Assembly (NCBI GenBank): GCA_944389895.1
Contig: CALXOA010000075.1
Span: forward strand, 55,281-119,280
Length of the DNA: 64,000 nt
Direction of reading: 5' to 3'
Origin: an uncultured Victivallis sp.
GTDB taxonomy: Bacteria; Verrucomicrobiota; Lentisphaeria; Victivallales; Victivallaceae
The notes beneath the pieces were generated by a model. It saw nothing but the letters and a program-made list of their open reading frames with translations, was not told the origin of the DNA and did no database searches. Below are positions 20,764-29,986 of this stretch, piece after piece. The translations under genes and the position numbers were made by a program. The first letter of the stretch is position 1; each line of letters begins with the position of its first letter.

Positions 20764-21474
20764 TCACCGGATTCCCAGCCCCACTGTAATCCACGGTTCG
20801 AGCATCTGGTACCAGCCGACAACCGGCGGGATTTTCGAATAGCGGCGGCCACGCGGCGGATACACCATGCTGATCGGCACCTCAACGCAGCGGAACTTCA
20901 ATTTCAGTGCTTTCGCATAGAGATAATATTCGAACTGATAACGGTCGAGACGCTCATCCTGCCATCTGACTTCCGGATGTTTGACCAGATCGAGTCGGAA
21001 GCCGCGGTAGCCGCAGGTCGCATCGGTGATCTTTCGATGGAACAGCAGCCGGACCACCGTGTTGACCACAAGCGGAATTGAAATCCGGCGGAACAGGGGC
21101 AGGTTCGGGGATTCCCCACCGGCGAGGAAGCGGGATCCTGTCACATAATCTGCATCCCCGGCAGCCAGCGGTTCCAGAATCCGATCCATCTGCTCCGGGA
21201 GCATCTTTCCGTTGCCGGCGATGTTGAGAACCACATCGCAATCGAGGCGGAGCGCTTCCTCCACTCCGATCCGGAGCGCCCGGCCGATCCCGTAGTTGTG
21301 ATCGAGCCGGATGCAACGGAAACCTGACCCGGCGATCAACTCCCCGGAACCGTCATCGCTGCCGTTGTCGACGATCAGAAACTCATCGACCGGCATATGG
21401 TCGCGGCAGCGCCGGAGCAGCTCGGGCAGTTCCGCAACCTGATTGTAGACCGGCATCACGCAGAGGGACTTCAT
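20764..21474 (-). CDS. GT2-family glycosyltransferase
   Basis: 236 residues of GT-A fold: CVMPVYNQVAELPELL at the N-terminus, FLIVDNGSDDGS, then GDADYVTGSRFLAGG and the RRISIPLVVNTVVRLLF segment. This is the layout of dolichyl/undecaprenyl-phosphate sugar synthases (DPM1-like) that lack large membrane domains. It probably loads a sugar on a polyprenyl phosphate for the GT39-like protein of the same operon. The start overlaps the aminotransferase stop by 4 bp. Confidence 0.85.
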   Translation of the reverse strand: MKSLCVMPVYNQVAELPELLRRCRDHMPVDEFLIVDNGSDDGSGELIAGSGFRCIRLDHNYGIGRALRIGVEEALRLDCDVVLNIAGNGKMLPEQMDRILEPLAAGDADYVTGSRFLAGGESPNLPLFRRISIPLVVNTVVRLLFHRKITDATCGYRGFRLDLVKHPEVRWQDERLDRYQFEYYLYAKALKLKFRCVEVPISMVYPPRGRRYSKIPPVVGWYQMLEPWITVGLGIR

Positions 21475-22580
21475 CGAGCCTGTTCCGCCAGCACGCTGCG
21501 CAGGTTTTCCGAGACGAAATCGACCTCTTCCGGAGTGATTTCCGGGCAGAGCGGCAGCGACAGGATCCGGCGTGCCGCCTCTTCCGAGACCGGGAAAGAC
21601 ATGCGCGCGAAATCGTATTTCTCATAGACCTTCTGGCGATTTACCGGCAGCGGGTAGTGGATTCCCGCGCCGATGCCGCGCCGGTTGAGTTCGGCGACCA
21701 CCTCGTCCCGATTGAACTGCGGTGCGAGGCGAACCACGAAAAGATGGTAGTTCTGCACCCCTCCTTCCGGATCGGGCGCCGGCAGCGTGAGGTCGGCACA
21801 ATCGGCAAGGTTTCTGCGGTATTGGGCGGCACGCTCATGGCGGATCGCATTCCACTGATCGAGGTAGCCGAGCTTGTAATCGAGGATAGCCGCCTGCAGC
21901 GTGTCGAGCCGGGAATTTCCGCCTTCGCGGTCATGAATGTATTTCACCTTGCCGCCCCAGTTCCGCAGGGAACGGATCTCTTCCGCAAGAGCGTCGTCGT
22001 CGGTTGCGACCGCTCCGCCGTCGCCGAAGGCCCCGAGGTTTTTCCCGGGGTAGAAGCTGAATGCCGCCGCTTTTCCGAAACTGCCGCAGCGCCGGCCCTG
22101 CAACGAACTGCCGTGCGCCTGACAGGCATCCTCAAACACCGGAACATTTCCGAACCGTCTGCGGAGTTTTTCAACATCCATCGGGTAGCCGTAGAGATGG
22201 ACCGGCAATACCGCGGCGACCTCTTCCCCGGTATAGCTCTCCGGAGCAATCTGGGAGTTATCCGGATCGGTATCGCACAGTGTGATGATTCCTCCGGCGT
22301 TTGCGATCGCCAACGCGGTGGCGATGAAGGTGTTGTTCTGCGTCAGAACCCGTTTCCCGCGCACATTGTGAGCTTTGAGGAGCAGCGTCAGCGCGTCGGT
22401 GCCGGAGCCGACCCCGAGCACGTGGCGCACACCGAGATAAGCGGCGAAATGCTCCTCAAAACGGCGCATTGCATCACCCATCACAAACTGGCAGCTTGCC
22501 GCTGTTTCAGTAAGAATCCGATTGTAGTCCGCCTGGTGGCGTTGGAAGTTGCGTCGCAGATTGACAAGAGGTACATTCAT
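21471..22580 (-). CDS. DegT/DnrJ/EryC1/StrS-family PLP aminotransferase
   Basis: 369 residues. VGSGTDALTLLLKA (PLP phosphate loop), VFEDACQAHGSS (Asp for the pyridine nitrogen) and FSFYPGKNLGAFGDGGAV (the Lys that forms the Schiff base) are all present. A C-terminal GIHYPLPVN motif follows. It transfers an amino group to a keto sugar nucleotide, consistent with a 3-keto product of the dehydrogenase in the same operon. First gene of the operon; GGGAGAAG lies before the start. Confidence 0.92.
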   Translation of the reverse strand: MNVPLVNLRRNFQRHQADYNRILTETAASCQFVMGDAMRRFEEHFAAYLGVRHVLGVGSGTDALTLLLKAHNVRGKRVLTQNNTFIATALAIANAGGIITLCDTDPDNSQIAPESYTGEEVAAVLPVHLYGYPMDVEKLRRRFGNVPVFEDACQAHGSSLQGRRCGSFGKAAAFSFYPGKNLGAFGDGGAVATDDDALAEEIRSLRNWGGKVKYIHDREGGNSRLDTLQAAILDYKLGYLDQWNAIRHERAAQYRRNLADCADLTLPAPDPEGGVQNYHLFVVRLAPQFNRDEVVAELNRRGIGAGIHYPLPVNRQKVYEKYDFARMSFPVSEEAARRILSLPLCPEITPEEVDFVSENLRSVLAEQAR

Positions 22581-22670
22581 GAAAACTTCTCCCGGGGAAG
22601 ACTCCCCATCTCGAGCTCCGCGGCGATGCCGGCTGACCCGGCTGCTCCGCGGAATCGGCGTTTTTTATTA

Positions 22671-22699
22671 ATTATAACACGAACTGCCGCAGTTTGCAA
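22671..22699 (-). promoter_or_regulatory. promoter of the surface-sugar operon with embedded palindrome
   Basis: On the minus strand TTGCAA (22699-22694), 17-base spacer and a perfect TATAAT (22676-22671). The spacer holds a perfect inverted repeat AACTGC-N-GCAGTT (22682-22694), a likely operator. The leader is ~85 nt. Confidence 0.7.
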
Positions 22700-22742
22700 C
22701 CCGGTTGGCTCGGGAACAGGGCCGGTTCCGGCGGGATTCCAT

Positions 22743-22774
22743 AAAAAAACCGGATCCCCTGACGGAATCCGGTT
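22743..22774 (-). terminator. intrinsic terminator after ndk
   Basis: On the minus strand an 8-bp stem AACCGGAT/ATCCGGTT (22774-22767 with 22755-22748) followed by a run of T. It lies 23 bp past the ndk stop. Confidence 0.85.
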
Positions 22775-22796
22775 GCGTCTGGATCATACAGTTCGC

Positions 22797-23990
22797 TTAT
22801 TTCGCATTCACTTCGGCGAGAAACTCGTTGATCCGCTCGGCCAGCGAGTTCTGATGAATGCGGATGATCTTCATCTCGCGCTCGACACTCTCCGGCGCAT
22901 CCGATGCGTGGGCGGTGTTGACCATCACATTGCTGCCGAAGTCGCGGCGGACGGTTCCGGCCGGCGCTTTCGACGGATCGGTTGGCCCGAGTACCGAACG
23001 GATCTTGTTGATCGCATCCGGGCCTTCGTAGATCAGCACGAGGCATTTTGCCTGACTGTTCTGTTTCTTCTTCTCTTCCTCGTTGCACTCCTCGGGACGG
23101 CGACCGGACATGAATTCGATCAGCTGCGAGAACTGATCATCGGCAAACGGAATGCCTACCGAATCCACCAGTTTTTCGAGCGAGGAGGCGGGAAGTTTCA
23201 ACTCGAATTTCTCCTCGAGAGCTTCGAGTGCGCGTTCGGCGATTTTGGGGGCGAGTTTGCTGCGCAGCGCATTCTGCACCGGGCCGTAGAACTCGAGTGC
23301 GTCGTTGACGCTCATCCGGTGAACCTTGCACCCGACAATCCGGAGACCGGTCCGGCTGAGCATATCGATGATGTTGCCGGGACGGCTCGACGGGCAACGC
23401 CAGTTGTCCGGCTTGATGATGACCAGCGTACGTTCATCGCCCGGCTTGCTTCCGAGCGCGTTGTCGATCAGATTCGGTGAGGCCGCGGCGAACTCGGCGA
23501 ACAGCCGGAGTTTCGGCAACGCCTCCTTGATGTTCGGCGGCGTCAGAACGGCAGGTTCGAAATAGCGGACGATCTTCGGATTTTCCTTGTCCTCGACCAG
23601 GTCCGCATAGGTGTCGCGCAGCGTTTCGCCCGCGGAGAGGTTGCGCGGCGAGTAGGGGGACAGACGGCCGGTGATCTCGGTCAGTTTGCGGCAGGCATCC
23701 TCGCCGCGGAACAACAGCATCAGCGCACGCTCCTTGCGGCCGTCTTCCCGGGGAGGAAAGTTTTCCAGTACATAGTTCGCCAGCAGCTTGCCGGTTTCCG
23801 AGGAGATATGAGACGCGGCGTCTTCGAGGCTCTGCGCGTACCGCTCCGCCATTTCACGGGTAAAGGCGAGCATCTGGGCACCGATAAATTCGAGATCGGT
23901 ACGAGACATCAGCCGGGCGATGATGCCGCCGGTACGTGATTTGAGCAGACTGTACGGAGTGATGATGATGTAGGATACTTCAATGGCCAT
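22797..23990 (-). CDS. ndk: tandem-domain nucleoside diphosphate kinase
   Basis: 397 residues, more than twice the usual ~140. The second half (~186-385) is an NDP kinase: TLVIIKPDNW, GLRIVGCKVHRMS, AGTVRRDFGS and NTAHASDAPESVEREM, giving the phosphorylated His at 361. It carries an extra insert (~245-310). The first ~150 residues are a second, related domain (YIIITPYSLLKSRTGGIIA, ALMLLFRGEDACRKL, GETLRDTYADLVED). That domain lacks the N-x-x-H-(G/A)-S-D active site, so it is probably regulatory or structural. ATG 23990 follows GGGAAGGGAAAG. It should exchange phosphate between NTPs and NDPs. Confidence 0.85.
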   Translation of the reverse strand: MAIEVSYIIITPYSLLKSRTGGIIARLMSRTDLEFIGAQMLAFTREMAERYAQSLEDAASHISSETGKLLANYVLENFPPREDGRKERALMLLFRGEDACRKLTEITGRLSPYSPRNLSAGETLRDTYADLVEDKENPKIVRYFEPAVLTPPNIKEALPKLRLFAEFAAASPNLIDNALGSKPGDERTLVIIKPDNWRCPSSRPGNIIDMLSRTGLRIVGCKVHRMSVNDALEFYGPVQNALRSKLAPKIAERALEALEEKFELKLPASSLEKLVDSVGIPFADDQFSQLIEFMSGRRPEECNEEEKKKQNSQAKCLVLIYEGPDAINKIRSVLGPTDPSKAPAGTVRRDFGSNVMVNTAHASDAPESVEREMKIIRIHQNSLAERINEFLAEVNAK

Positions 23991-24089
23991 TTTTCTTTCC
24001 CTTCCCCGATGGAACAAACAAAGGCGCCGCCCGGAAATCTGCAAATCCCTGTTCCCTCCGGACGCCGCCAACCGACAACATATTTTAAT

Positions 24090-24118
24090 AATATACCATC
24101 GAAAGAATGAAAATGCAA
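24090..24118 (-). promoter_or_regulatory. ndk promoter
   Basis: Minus strand: TTGCAT (24118-24113), 17-base spacer, TATATT (24095-24090), in an AT-rich stretch 100 bp before the ndk start. Confidence 0.65.
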
Positions 24119-24168
24119 GTGAAAATCGAACGGCAATTGTCAGGGGAAAGATACGACGGGGAAAGGAG

Positions 24169-25581
24169 TTATTCCTTTCCCGTGTGGCGGATCAGCACGA
24201 TCGTCTGATCATCATTCTGCTCCGCTTCGAAGTCGGCTACGCTCTTCAGGATACGATCCATCATCGCCTGCGGCGTCCCGCCGATTTCACAGGAGTGGCG
24301 GAATGCGGCGACCAACCGTTCCACCCCGAACTCCTCGGCATCCTTGTTGAGAGCCTCGGAGAGACCGTCGGAAAACATCATCAGCGTGGTTCCCGGCTCG
24401 AAGGCGAGGCAGATCGTATCGTACGAGGCGATATCCTCCGGCAGGATGCCGAGTGCGGTGCCGTCCGGGGAGATCTGCCGGATGTGCTCATGCACATAGG
24501 AGATCAGATCCGTGTGTCCCGCCCGGCCGAATTCAATCAGAGAGTTGCGTCGATCCAGCAGGCAGCAGCCCAGCGTGATGAAACGGTCGGCGTCGGTATC
24601 GCGGTGAAGTTTCGCATTGACGTCGCGAAGGAAGTTCGACAGCGTGGTGAAGTTGTCGGCGAGGCTGCGGGCGAAGCTGCGGGTCATTGCGGTGAGCATA
24701 CAGGCCGGGATCCCCTTGCCGCAGGCGTCTCCGATCAACACCAGCAGCCGATCTTCGTCAATCTCGACGAAGTCGTAGAAGTCTCCGTTGACCTCTTTGG
24801 CCGACCGGGTGTAGGCGTTGATCGAAAACTGGTCCCAGGAGGGGAAGGCCGGCGGCAGCAGCGACAGCTGAAGGTGCCGGGCAAATTCGAGTTCCTGGTC
24901 GATCCGCTCACGTCGGCTGATTTCACTGTAGACGTGCACCAGATTCTGCACCATCAACACCTGCCCGGAGAGCAGGCGGAGCCGTTCAAACTGAGCTTGA
25001 GAAAATGGACTGGTCGGCCGCTTGCTGTTGGTCGCGGCACAGACGACGCCGACCAGAATGCCGTCGCGGAGCAGCGGAATCGCCATCACACTGCCGAATC
25101 CGGTATAGTCGGGGTACTCGGTGAAGCGCGGATCGGCCGAGGCGTCAGGAACCAGTTCCGGCTGCCGGGTCACCGCGATACCGCCGAGGAAACCGTGCCC
25201 CGGCTCGATTTTCTCCCGCCGCAGCGTCTCGAAGAGGTAATGGTGGCGCGCGAAGATCATCTTGTTGGCCACATGGACCAGGGGATAGGCGCCGCAGACG
25301 CCGACCACCCGGAGCTCTCCGTCGTGAAACTCGTAGATCGCCACCGCTTCGGCGTCGGTCTGTTCGGCGACATGGCGGGCCGCCGCATGCATGGCGCCCT
25401 CGACGCCATCCTCTTCCTGCAACCCGGTTGAGAAGCGGATCAGGAAGTTGGTGATTTCGCGGCGTCTCTCGTTGGCGTCATCCAGCCGTTTCGCAAGATC
25501 GACCGACTTGTTCCAGAAATGGAGTGCGGTCAGGAACATCGGCAGCAGCATCAGCACCAGAATTACGATGATCCAAGCCAT
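24169..25581 (-). CDS. membrane-anchored GAF-PP2C (RsbU/SpoIIE-type) serine phosphatase
   Basis: 470 residues from ATG 25581: membrane anchor (WIIVILVLMLLPMFLTALHFW), short coiled linker and GAF domain (~45-205; EAVAIYEFHDGELRVVG, SVMAIPLLRDGILVGVV). The PP2C-type phosphatase domain (~225-470) has LLPPAFP, EVNGDFYDFVEID, VLIGDACGKGIPACML, MMFSDGLSEALN and NDDQTIVLIR, with metal-binding Asp residues in GDFYD, GDACGKG, SDG and NDDQ. Such proteins dephosphorylate anti-sigma-factor antagonists. No partner gene (anti-sigma factor or STAS protein) is adjacent. Confidence 0.9.
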   Translation of the reverse strand: MAWIIVILVLMLLPMFLTALHFWNKSVDLAKRLDDANERRREITNFLIRFSTGLQEEDGVEGAMHAAARHVAEQTDAEAVAIYEFHDGELRVVGVCGAYPLVHVANKMIFARHHYLFETLRREKIEPGHGFLGGIAVTRQPELVPDASADPRFTEYPDYTGFGSVMAIPLLRDGILVGVVCAATNSKRPTSPFSQAQFERLRLLSGQVLMVQNLVHVYSEISRRERIDQELEFARHLQLSLLPPAFPSWDQFSINAYTRSAKEVNGDFYDFVEIDEDRLLVLIGDACGKGIPACMLTAMTRSFARSLADNFTTLSNFLRDVNAKLHRDTDADRFITLGCCLLDRRNSLIEFGRAGHTDLISYVHEHIRQISPDGTALGILPEDIASYDTICLAFEPGTTLMMFSDGLSEALNKDAEEFGVERLVAAFRHSCEIGGTPQAMMDRILKSVADFEAEQNDDQTIVLIRHTGKE

Positions 25582-25651
25582 TGTTCGAGCCTTGCTTTCG
25601 TCCCGGCGGCGATTCCGCACCGCCGGGAGTGTCCTCCACGCAGCCGGGAAA

Positions 25652-28600
25652 CTACCTGCCCGACTGATACTCCTGAAGCGACTTCAGCGGTGATTCCCCG
25701 TGGAGTGCTTCCTTGATTCCGGCCGCGGTCGCCTTTGCCGCGGCGATCGTGGTCATGTACGGGATCTTGTACTGGATCGCCATCATACGGATGCAGCTGT
25801 CGTCGATCTTGCCGAGCCGTCCGAGCGGCGTGTTGATGATCAACGTGACCTTGCGGTTCTTGATCAGGTCGGCGACGTTGGGCCGTCCCTCGTTGAGCTT
25901 CTGCACGGTTTCATGCGGAATATTGTTTTCCGCAAGGTACTTTGCGGTCCCTTCGGTGGCGATCAGCTTGAAACCGAGTTCATGCAGAGTCTGCACGATC
26001 GGCAACAGGTATCTGCGTTCGCGTTCCGACACCGAAACCAGCACCGTTCCGGAGAGCGGAAGGCGCGATCCGGCCGCCTGCTGTGATTTGAAGTAGGCCA
26101 TGCCGAAGGTGTCCGCCAGGCCCATCACCTCGCCGGTGGCACGCATTTCCGGGCCGAGCAGCGGGTCGACCTCCGGGAACATGTTGAAGGGGAACACCGC
26201 CTCCTTGACACCGAAATAGGTCTGCGGATGGGGCTTCAGAACATCTTTGTATTCCGAAAGCTTGTGCCCGAGCATCAGATAGGTTGCGATCCGGGCCAGA
26301 GGCATGCCGGTGACCTTGCTGACGATCGGTACCGTCCGCGAGGCGCGCGGGTTGGCCTCGATGATCCAGACCTGATCCTCGCAGACCGCGAACTGCACGT
26401 TCAGGATTCCCTTGACCCGGAAATCCTTGGCGATTGCGGCGGCCTGTTTTTCAATGGTATCGAGATGTTTCTGCGGCAGCGTTACCGGCGGAATGGAGCA
26501 GGCGGAGTCGCCGGAGTGAATGCCGGCAAGCTCGATATGCTCCATCACCGATGCGACGAAGGTGTCTTCCCCGTCGGAGATCGCATCGACTTCGCACTCG
26601 ATCGCGTTGTCGAGGAAACGGTCGATCAGCATCGGATATTCGGGACTGACCTGAATCGCCTCAATCGCATAACGGGTCAGCATCTCCTCGTCATAGAGCA
26701 CCGCCATGCCGCGGCCGCCGAGCACGAAGGAGGGACGGACCATGACCGGGTAGCCGATCTTGCGGCCGAGCTGAATCGCCTCTTCGAGCGACCGGGCGGT
26801 TCCGCTTTCCGGCTGCTTGATGCCGAGCGCGATCATTCTTTCGCGGAAGTACTCACGGTCTTCGGCGAGCCGGATTCCTTCCGGCTGGGTGCCGATGATC
26901 TTGACACCTGCGTCCTTGAGTTCCTGGGCGATGTTCAACGGGGTCTGCCCCCCGAACTGAACGATCACGCCTTCGGGTTTCTCCTTCGCGTAAACTGCGA
27001 GAACATCCTCTGTAGTCAACGGTTCGAAGTAGAGCTTGTTGCTGGTGTCGTAGTCGGTCGAAACCGTCTCGGGGTTGCAGTTGATCAATACCGATTCGTA
27101 GCCGGCGTCGCGGAGTGCGAAGGCGGCGTGCACACAGGTGTAGTCGAACTCGATTCCCTGGCCGATCCGGTTCGGACCGCCGCCGAGGATCATGATCTTG
27201 CGGTTGCCGCTGACCGGAACTTCGTCCGGAGCGCCGCTGTAAGTGGAGTAGTAGTAATCCTCGTTTTCGACGCCGGAGACCGGCACGCGGCAGTAGGTCA
27301 CGACACTGCCCAGTGCGGTGCGGCGTTCGCGGACCTCCTTCTCCGGCACGTTGAAGAGCTTGGCCAGATATTTGTCGGAGAAGCCGGATTTCTTGGCTTC
27401 CACGAGCATCTCGTCCGGCAACGCCATCCAGGTATATGCTGCCAGCTTGAGTTCAAAATCCGCCAGTTCCTTGATTTCCGCAAGGAAGAAGCGGGAAATC
27501 TTGGTCAGTTTGCATGCTTCGTCGACCGTCAGCCCCTTCTTGAACGCCTCATAGAGGTGGAAGAACCGCTCGCTGGAGGGGTTGGCAACCAGCATACGCA
27601 ACTCTTCGAGCGACAGTTTTTCGATTTTCCGGACCAGGCCGAGGCCGCTGCGGCCGATTTCGAGAGAACGGATCGCCTTCTGCAGCGCCTCCTTGAAATT
27701 GGCGCCGATGCTCATCACTTCGCCGACCGCCTTCATCTGGGTGCCGAGACGGTCTTTCGCCTGCGGGAACTTCTCGAACGCCCAGCGGGCGAACTTGACC
27801 ACCACGTAATTGCCGGAGGGAGTGTACTTTTCAAGGGATCCGTCACGCCAGTACGGCAGCTCATCGAGCGTGATGCCGGTCGCGAGTTTGGTCGAGACCT
27901 GGGCGATCGGGAAACCGGTCGCCTTACTGGCAAGGGCGCTGGAGCGCGAGGTCCGCGGGTTGATTTCGATTACGATGATCCGCCCGTCTTCGCGGTTGTG
28001 TGCGAACTGGACATTGCAGCCGCCGATCACTCCGACCGCGTCGATGATCCGGTAGGAGTACTCCTGCAGCTGTTTCTGCACCGATTCCGGCACGGTCAGC
28101 ATCGGAGCGACGCAGAAACTGTCGCCGGTATGCACGCCCATCGGATCGACGTTCTCGATGAAGCAGACGGTGATTTTGTTGCCTTTTGCGTCGCGGACGA
28201 CTTCGAGTTCGAGCTCTTCCCAGCCGAGTGCGCACTCTTCGACCAGCACCTGACCGACCAGACTTGCGGCCAACCCGCGTGCGACGACTTCGCGCAGTTC
28301 CTCGACATTGTAGACGATGCCGCCGCCGGTGCCGCCCATCGTGTAGGCGGGACGGAGGACGACCGGATACCCGAGGTCATTCGCGATCCGCTCGGCTTCT
28401 TCGACGGAATAGCAGGGTTCCGATTTCGCCATCGGAACACCGAGCTGAGCCATGGTTTCCTTGAAGATGATCCGGTCTTCTCCCCGTTTGATCGCTTCGA
28501 GGTCGACGCCGATGACTTCGACGTGATTCTTTTCGAGGATCCCTGCGTCATGGAGGGAGATCGCAAGGTTCAGAGCTGTTTGTCCGCCGAGGTTGGGAAG

Positions 28601-28858
28601 GAGCGCGTCGGGTTTCTCTTTGAGGATGATCTTCTCGATGCTGTCGACGGTCAGAGGTTCGATGTAGGTATGGTCGGCCATGCCGGGGTCGGTCATGATG
28701 GTTGCCGGGTTGGAGTTGGCGAGGACGACCTCATACCCCGCGGCTTTCAATGCCTTGCACGCCTGAGTTCCCGAATAGTCAAATTCGCAAGCCTGCCCGA
28801 TAATGATCGGCCCGGAGCCGATAATCAGAATTTTTTTGATGTCATCCCGCTGCGCCAT
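25652..28858 (-). CDS. carB: carbamoyl-phosphate synthase large subunit
   Basis: 1068 residues, full CarB length, with two homologous synthetase halves: KILIIGSGPIIIGQACEFDYSG and KIMILGGGPNRIGQGIEFDYTC mark their starts. Each half has an ATP-grasp core (YPVVLRPAYTMGGTGGGIV; YPVMVRPSFVLGGRGMAVL). The C-terminal ~140 residues form the MGS-like allosteric domain (ELGFKLIATEGTAKYL). It makes carbamoyl phosphate from glutamine-derived ammonia, bicarbonate and ATP for pyrimidines and arginine. The small subunit carA is not in the window. A strong promoter lies ~75 bp upstream. Confidence 0.97.
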   Translation of the reverse strand: MAQRDDIKKILIIGSGPIIIGQACEFDYSGTQACKALKAAGYEVVLANSNPATIMTDPGMADHTYIEPLTVDSIEKIILKEKPDALLPNLGGQTALNLAISLHDAGILEKNHVEVIGVDLEAIKRGEDRIIFKETMAQLGVPMAKSEPCYSVEEAERIANDLGYPVVLRPAYTMGGTGGGIVYNVEELREVVARGLAASLVGQVLVEECALGWEELELEVVRDAKGNKITVCFIENVDPMGVHTGDSFCVAPMLTVPESVQKQLQEYSYRIIDAVGVIGGCNVQFAHNREDGRIIVIEINPRTSRSSALASKATGFPIAQVSTKLATGITLDELPYWRDGSLEKYTPSGNYVVVKFARWAFEKFPQAKDRLGTQMKAVGEVMSIGANFKEALQKAIRSLEIGRSGLGLVRKIEKLSLEELRMLVANPSSERFFHLYEAFKKGLTVDEACKLTKISRFFLAEIKELADFELKLAAYTWMALPDEMLVEAKKSGFSDKYLAKLFNVPEKEVRERRTALGSVVTYCRVPVSGVENEDYYYSTYSGAPDEVPVSGNRKIMILGGGPNRIGQGIEFDYTCVHAAFALRDAGYESVLINCNPETVSTDYDTSNKLYFEPLTTEDVLAVYAKEKPEGVIVQFGGQTPLNIAQELKDAGVKIIGTQPEGIRLAEDREYFRERMIALGIKQPESGTARSLEEAIQLGRKIGYPVMVRPSFVLGGRGMAVLYDEEMLTRYAIEAIQVSPEYPMLIDRFLDNAIECEVDAISDGEDTFVASVMEHIELAGIHSGDSACSIPPVTLPQKHLDTIEKQAAAIAKDFRVKGILNVQFAVCEDQVWIIEANPRASRTVPIVSKVTGMPLARIATYLMLGHKLSEYKDVLKPHPQTYFGVKEAVFPFNMFPEVDPLLGPEMRATGEVMGLADTFGMAYFKSQQAAGSRLPLSGTVLVSVSERERRYLLPIVQTLHELGFKLIATEGTAKYLAENNIPHETVQKLNEGRPNVADLIKNRKVTLIINTPLGRLGKIDDSCIRMMAIQYKIPYMTTIAAAKATAAGIKEALHGESPLKSLQEYQSGR

Positions 28859-28931
28859 AAATGCTTACCTTTCATGCAATGCCATGTTTCAATCCATACG
28901 GCAGTGAATTGCTGTGCACAAACCGGAATGT

Positions 28932-28960
28932 AATATATCACGTCTTTCAGGGGAAGTCAA
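28932..28960 (-). promoter_or_regulatory. carB promoter
   Basis: Minus strand: TTGACT (28960-28955), 17-base spacer, TATATT (28937-28932). No pyrimidine-responsive leader structure was recognised in the ~65-nt leader. Confidence 0.7.
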
Positions 28961-29636
28961 CGGATCCGCGCCGTTTATTTTGCGGAAACGGGGGAAGGGT
29001 TGTTGTTCTCCGGTGTCTCGCGGAGGGTATGGTTCCTGTGGGGCGGCTGCAGGACCGGGAACCGGGGGCAGGGGGAAATTTTGGCTCAAGCTCTTTGGTG
29101 CGGTTGCGACAGGAAGAGGCTCAGTGCAATTTTTCGCAGCGCGGTGCGGGAGTTGTTGTTCGTCGGCGAGGAAAGAACCGCTGTTGTCTTCACCCTCCCT
29201 GCTGAAATCGACGAAGGGGGAGGAGAGAAAAAACGACATGGCTTTCTCTCTCTGCCGGTTGGTTGAATCCTTCTCCGAATCAGAAGAACCCATTCCCCAT
29301 GACTCTTGCTTCCGGTACTGCGGGCGCACGGGAGTTTGATTTGGAACTTTGAGGAGCTTTCGACCGACGGGGCCGGCTGGTCTTGCAGACAGACGAGGTT
29401 GGGTAAGAATGCGGTGACTTGTCTCCGCTTCTGCCGCTGTCGGAGTTCGATTTCATTTTTCTTGAAAAATATCAGGAACAGAAAGCAAAAGAGCAAATGT
29501 CAAAGCTCGAAATCTGGCTCGACATCCGATTTTTTCTCGCTCGACTTTCCGGATGTTTCACCGGAGATGGAAACCTGAACTTTTTCCCGTCAAGGGTTGC
29601 GGAGATGGGCAGGAAGTGGAAGAAAAGAAATCACTT
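28961..29636. other. gene-free stretch upstream of carB
   Basis: About 680 bases with no frame that I can support. Frames of 70-146 codons exist on both strands, but they overlap each other, lack ribosome sites and give low-quality translations (long Ser/Arg or Pro runs). An imperfect GGTTCC/GGAACC hairpin sits near 29030-29063. GC content drops towards the right end. No IS end, tRNA or known RNA family was recognised. Confidence 0.5.
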
Positions 29637-29928
29637 CTAGCGTATTTTTATGCCGCATTTAGGGCAGATTACGCTTGGTTTTCCACAATACAAAAGATAA
29701 AGTATTCCGGGAAGAATGCCAAAAAATAGAAGAATTATTAAAAGACACCCAGATTTACCCCCCTGCTCTTTCCCGGTGCCTCTAAATCCGCAACTTTGAT
29801 TTGGGCAAATAATAAATAATCTTGACGATTTTTCTAGTTGATTTTTTTGTTTCTGCTCTTCATATAAACCACACAAGAAACACAACAAGAGCAATTGGTA
29901 TAGCAACCTGAACAATTATTTCATCCAT
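29637..29928 (-). pseudogene. small zinc-ribbon membrane protein split by a +1 frame change
   Basis: From ATG 29928 (AGGGA nine bases before, consensus promoter further up) the first frame reads MDEIIVQVAIPIALVVFLVW, then FI and a TGA at about 29860. The adjacent frame continues smoothly with YEEQKQKN, CPNQSCGFRG, a second hydrophobic span (CLLIILLFFGILPGILYLLY) and CPKCGIKIR before TAG at 29637. Together these make a ~95-residue protein: membrane anchor, zinc ribbon, membrane hairpin, CPxCG end. This is a layout seen in small bacterial zinc-ribbon membrane proteins. A one-base indel (pseudogene or sequencing error) or programmed +1 frameshifting would each explain it. Confidence 0.6.
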
Positions 29929-29958
29929 TTTTTATCCCTTTCTTTTTTAGGCACTTAT

Positions 29959-29986
29959 AATATACATCATGACGAATATTTTTCAA
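29959..29986 (-). promoter_or_regulatory. promoter of the small zinc-ribbon gene
   Basis: Minus strand: TTGAAA (29986-29981), 16-base spacer, TATATT (29964-29959), about 30 bases before the ATG. Confidence 0.55.

Noticed and set aside
26228..28933. A plus-strand open frame of ~901 codons opposite carB
   Set aside because: Antisense to an unmistakable CarB; translation shows no domain and there is no ribosome site.
29086..29496. A 136-codon minus-strand frame in the gene-free stretch
   Set aside because: No ribosome site or promoter and a low-complexity Ser/Pro/Arg translation; overlapping frames of similar quality exist on the other strand.
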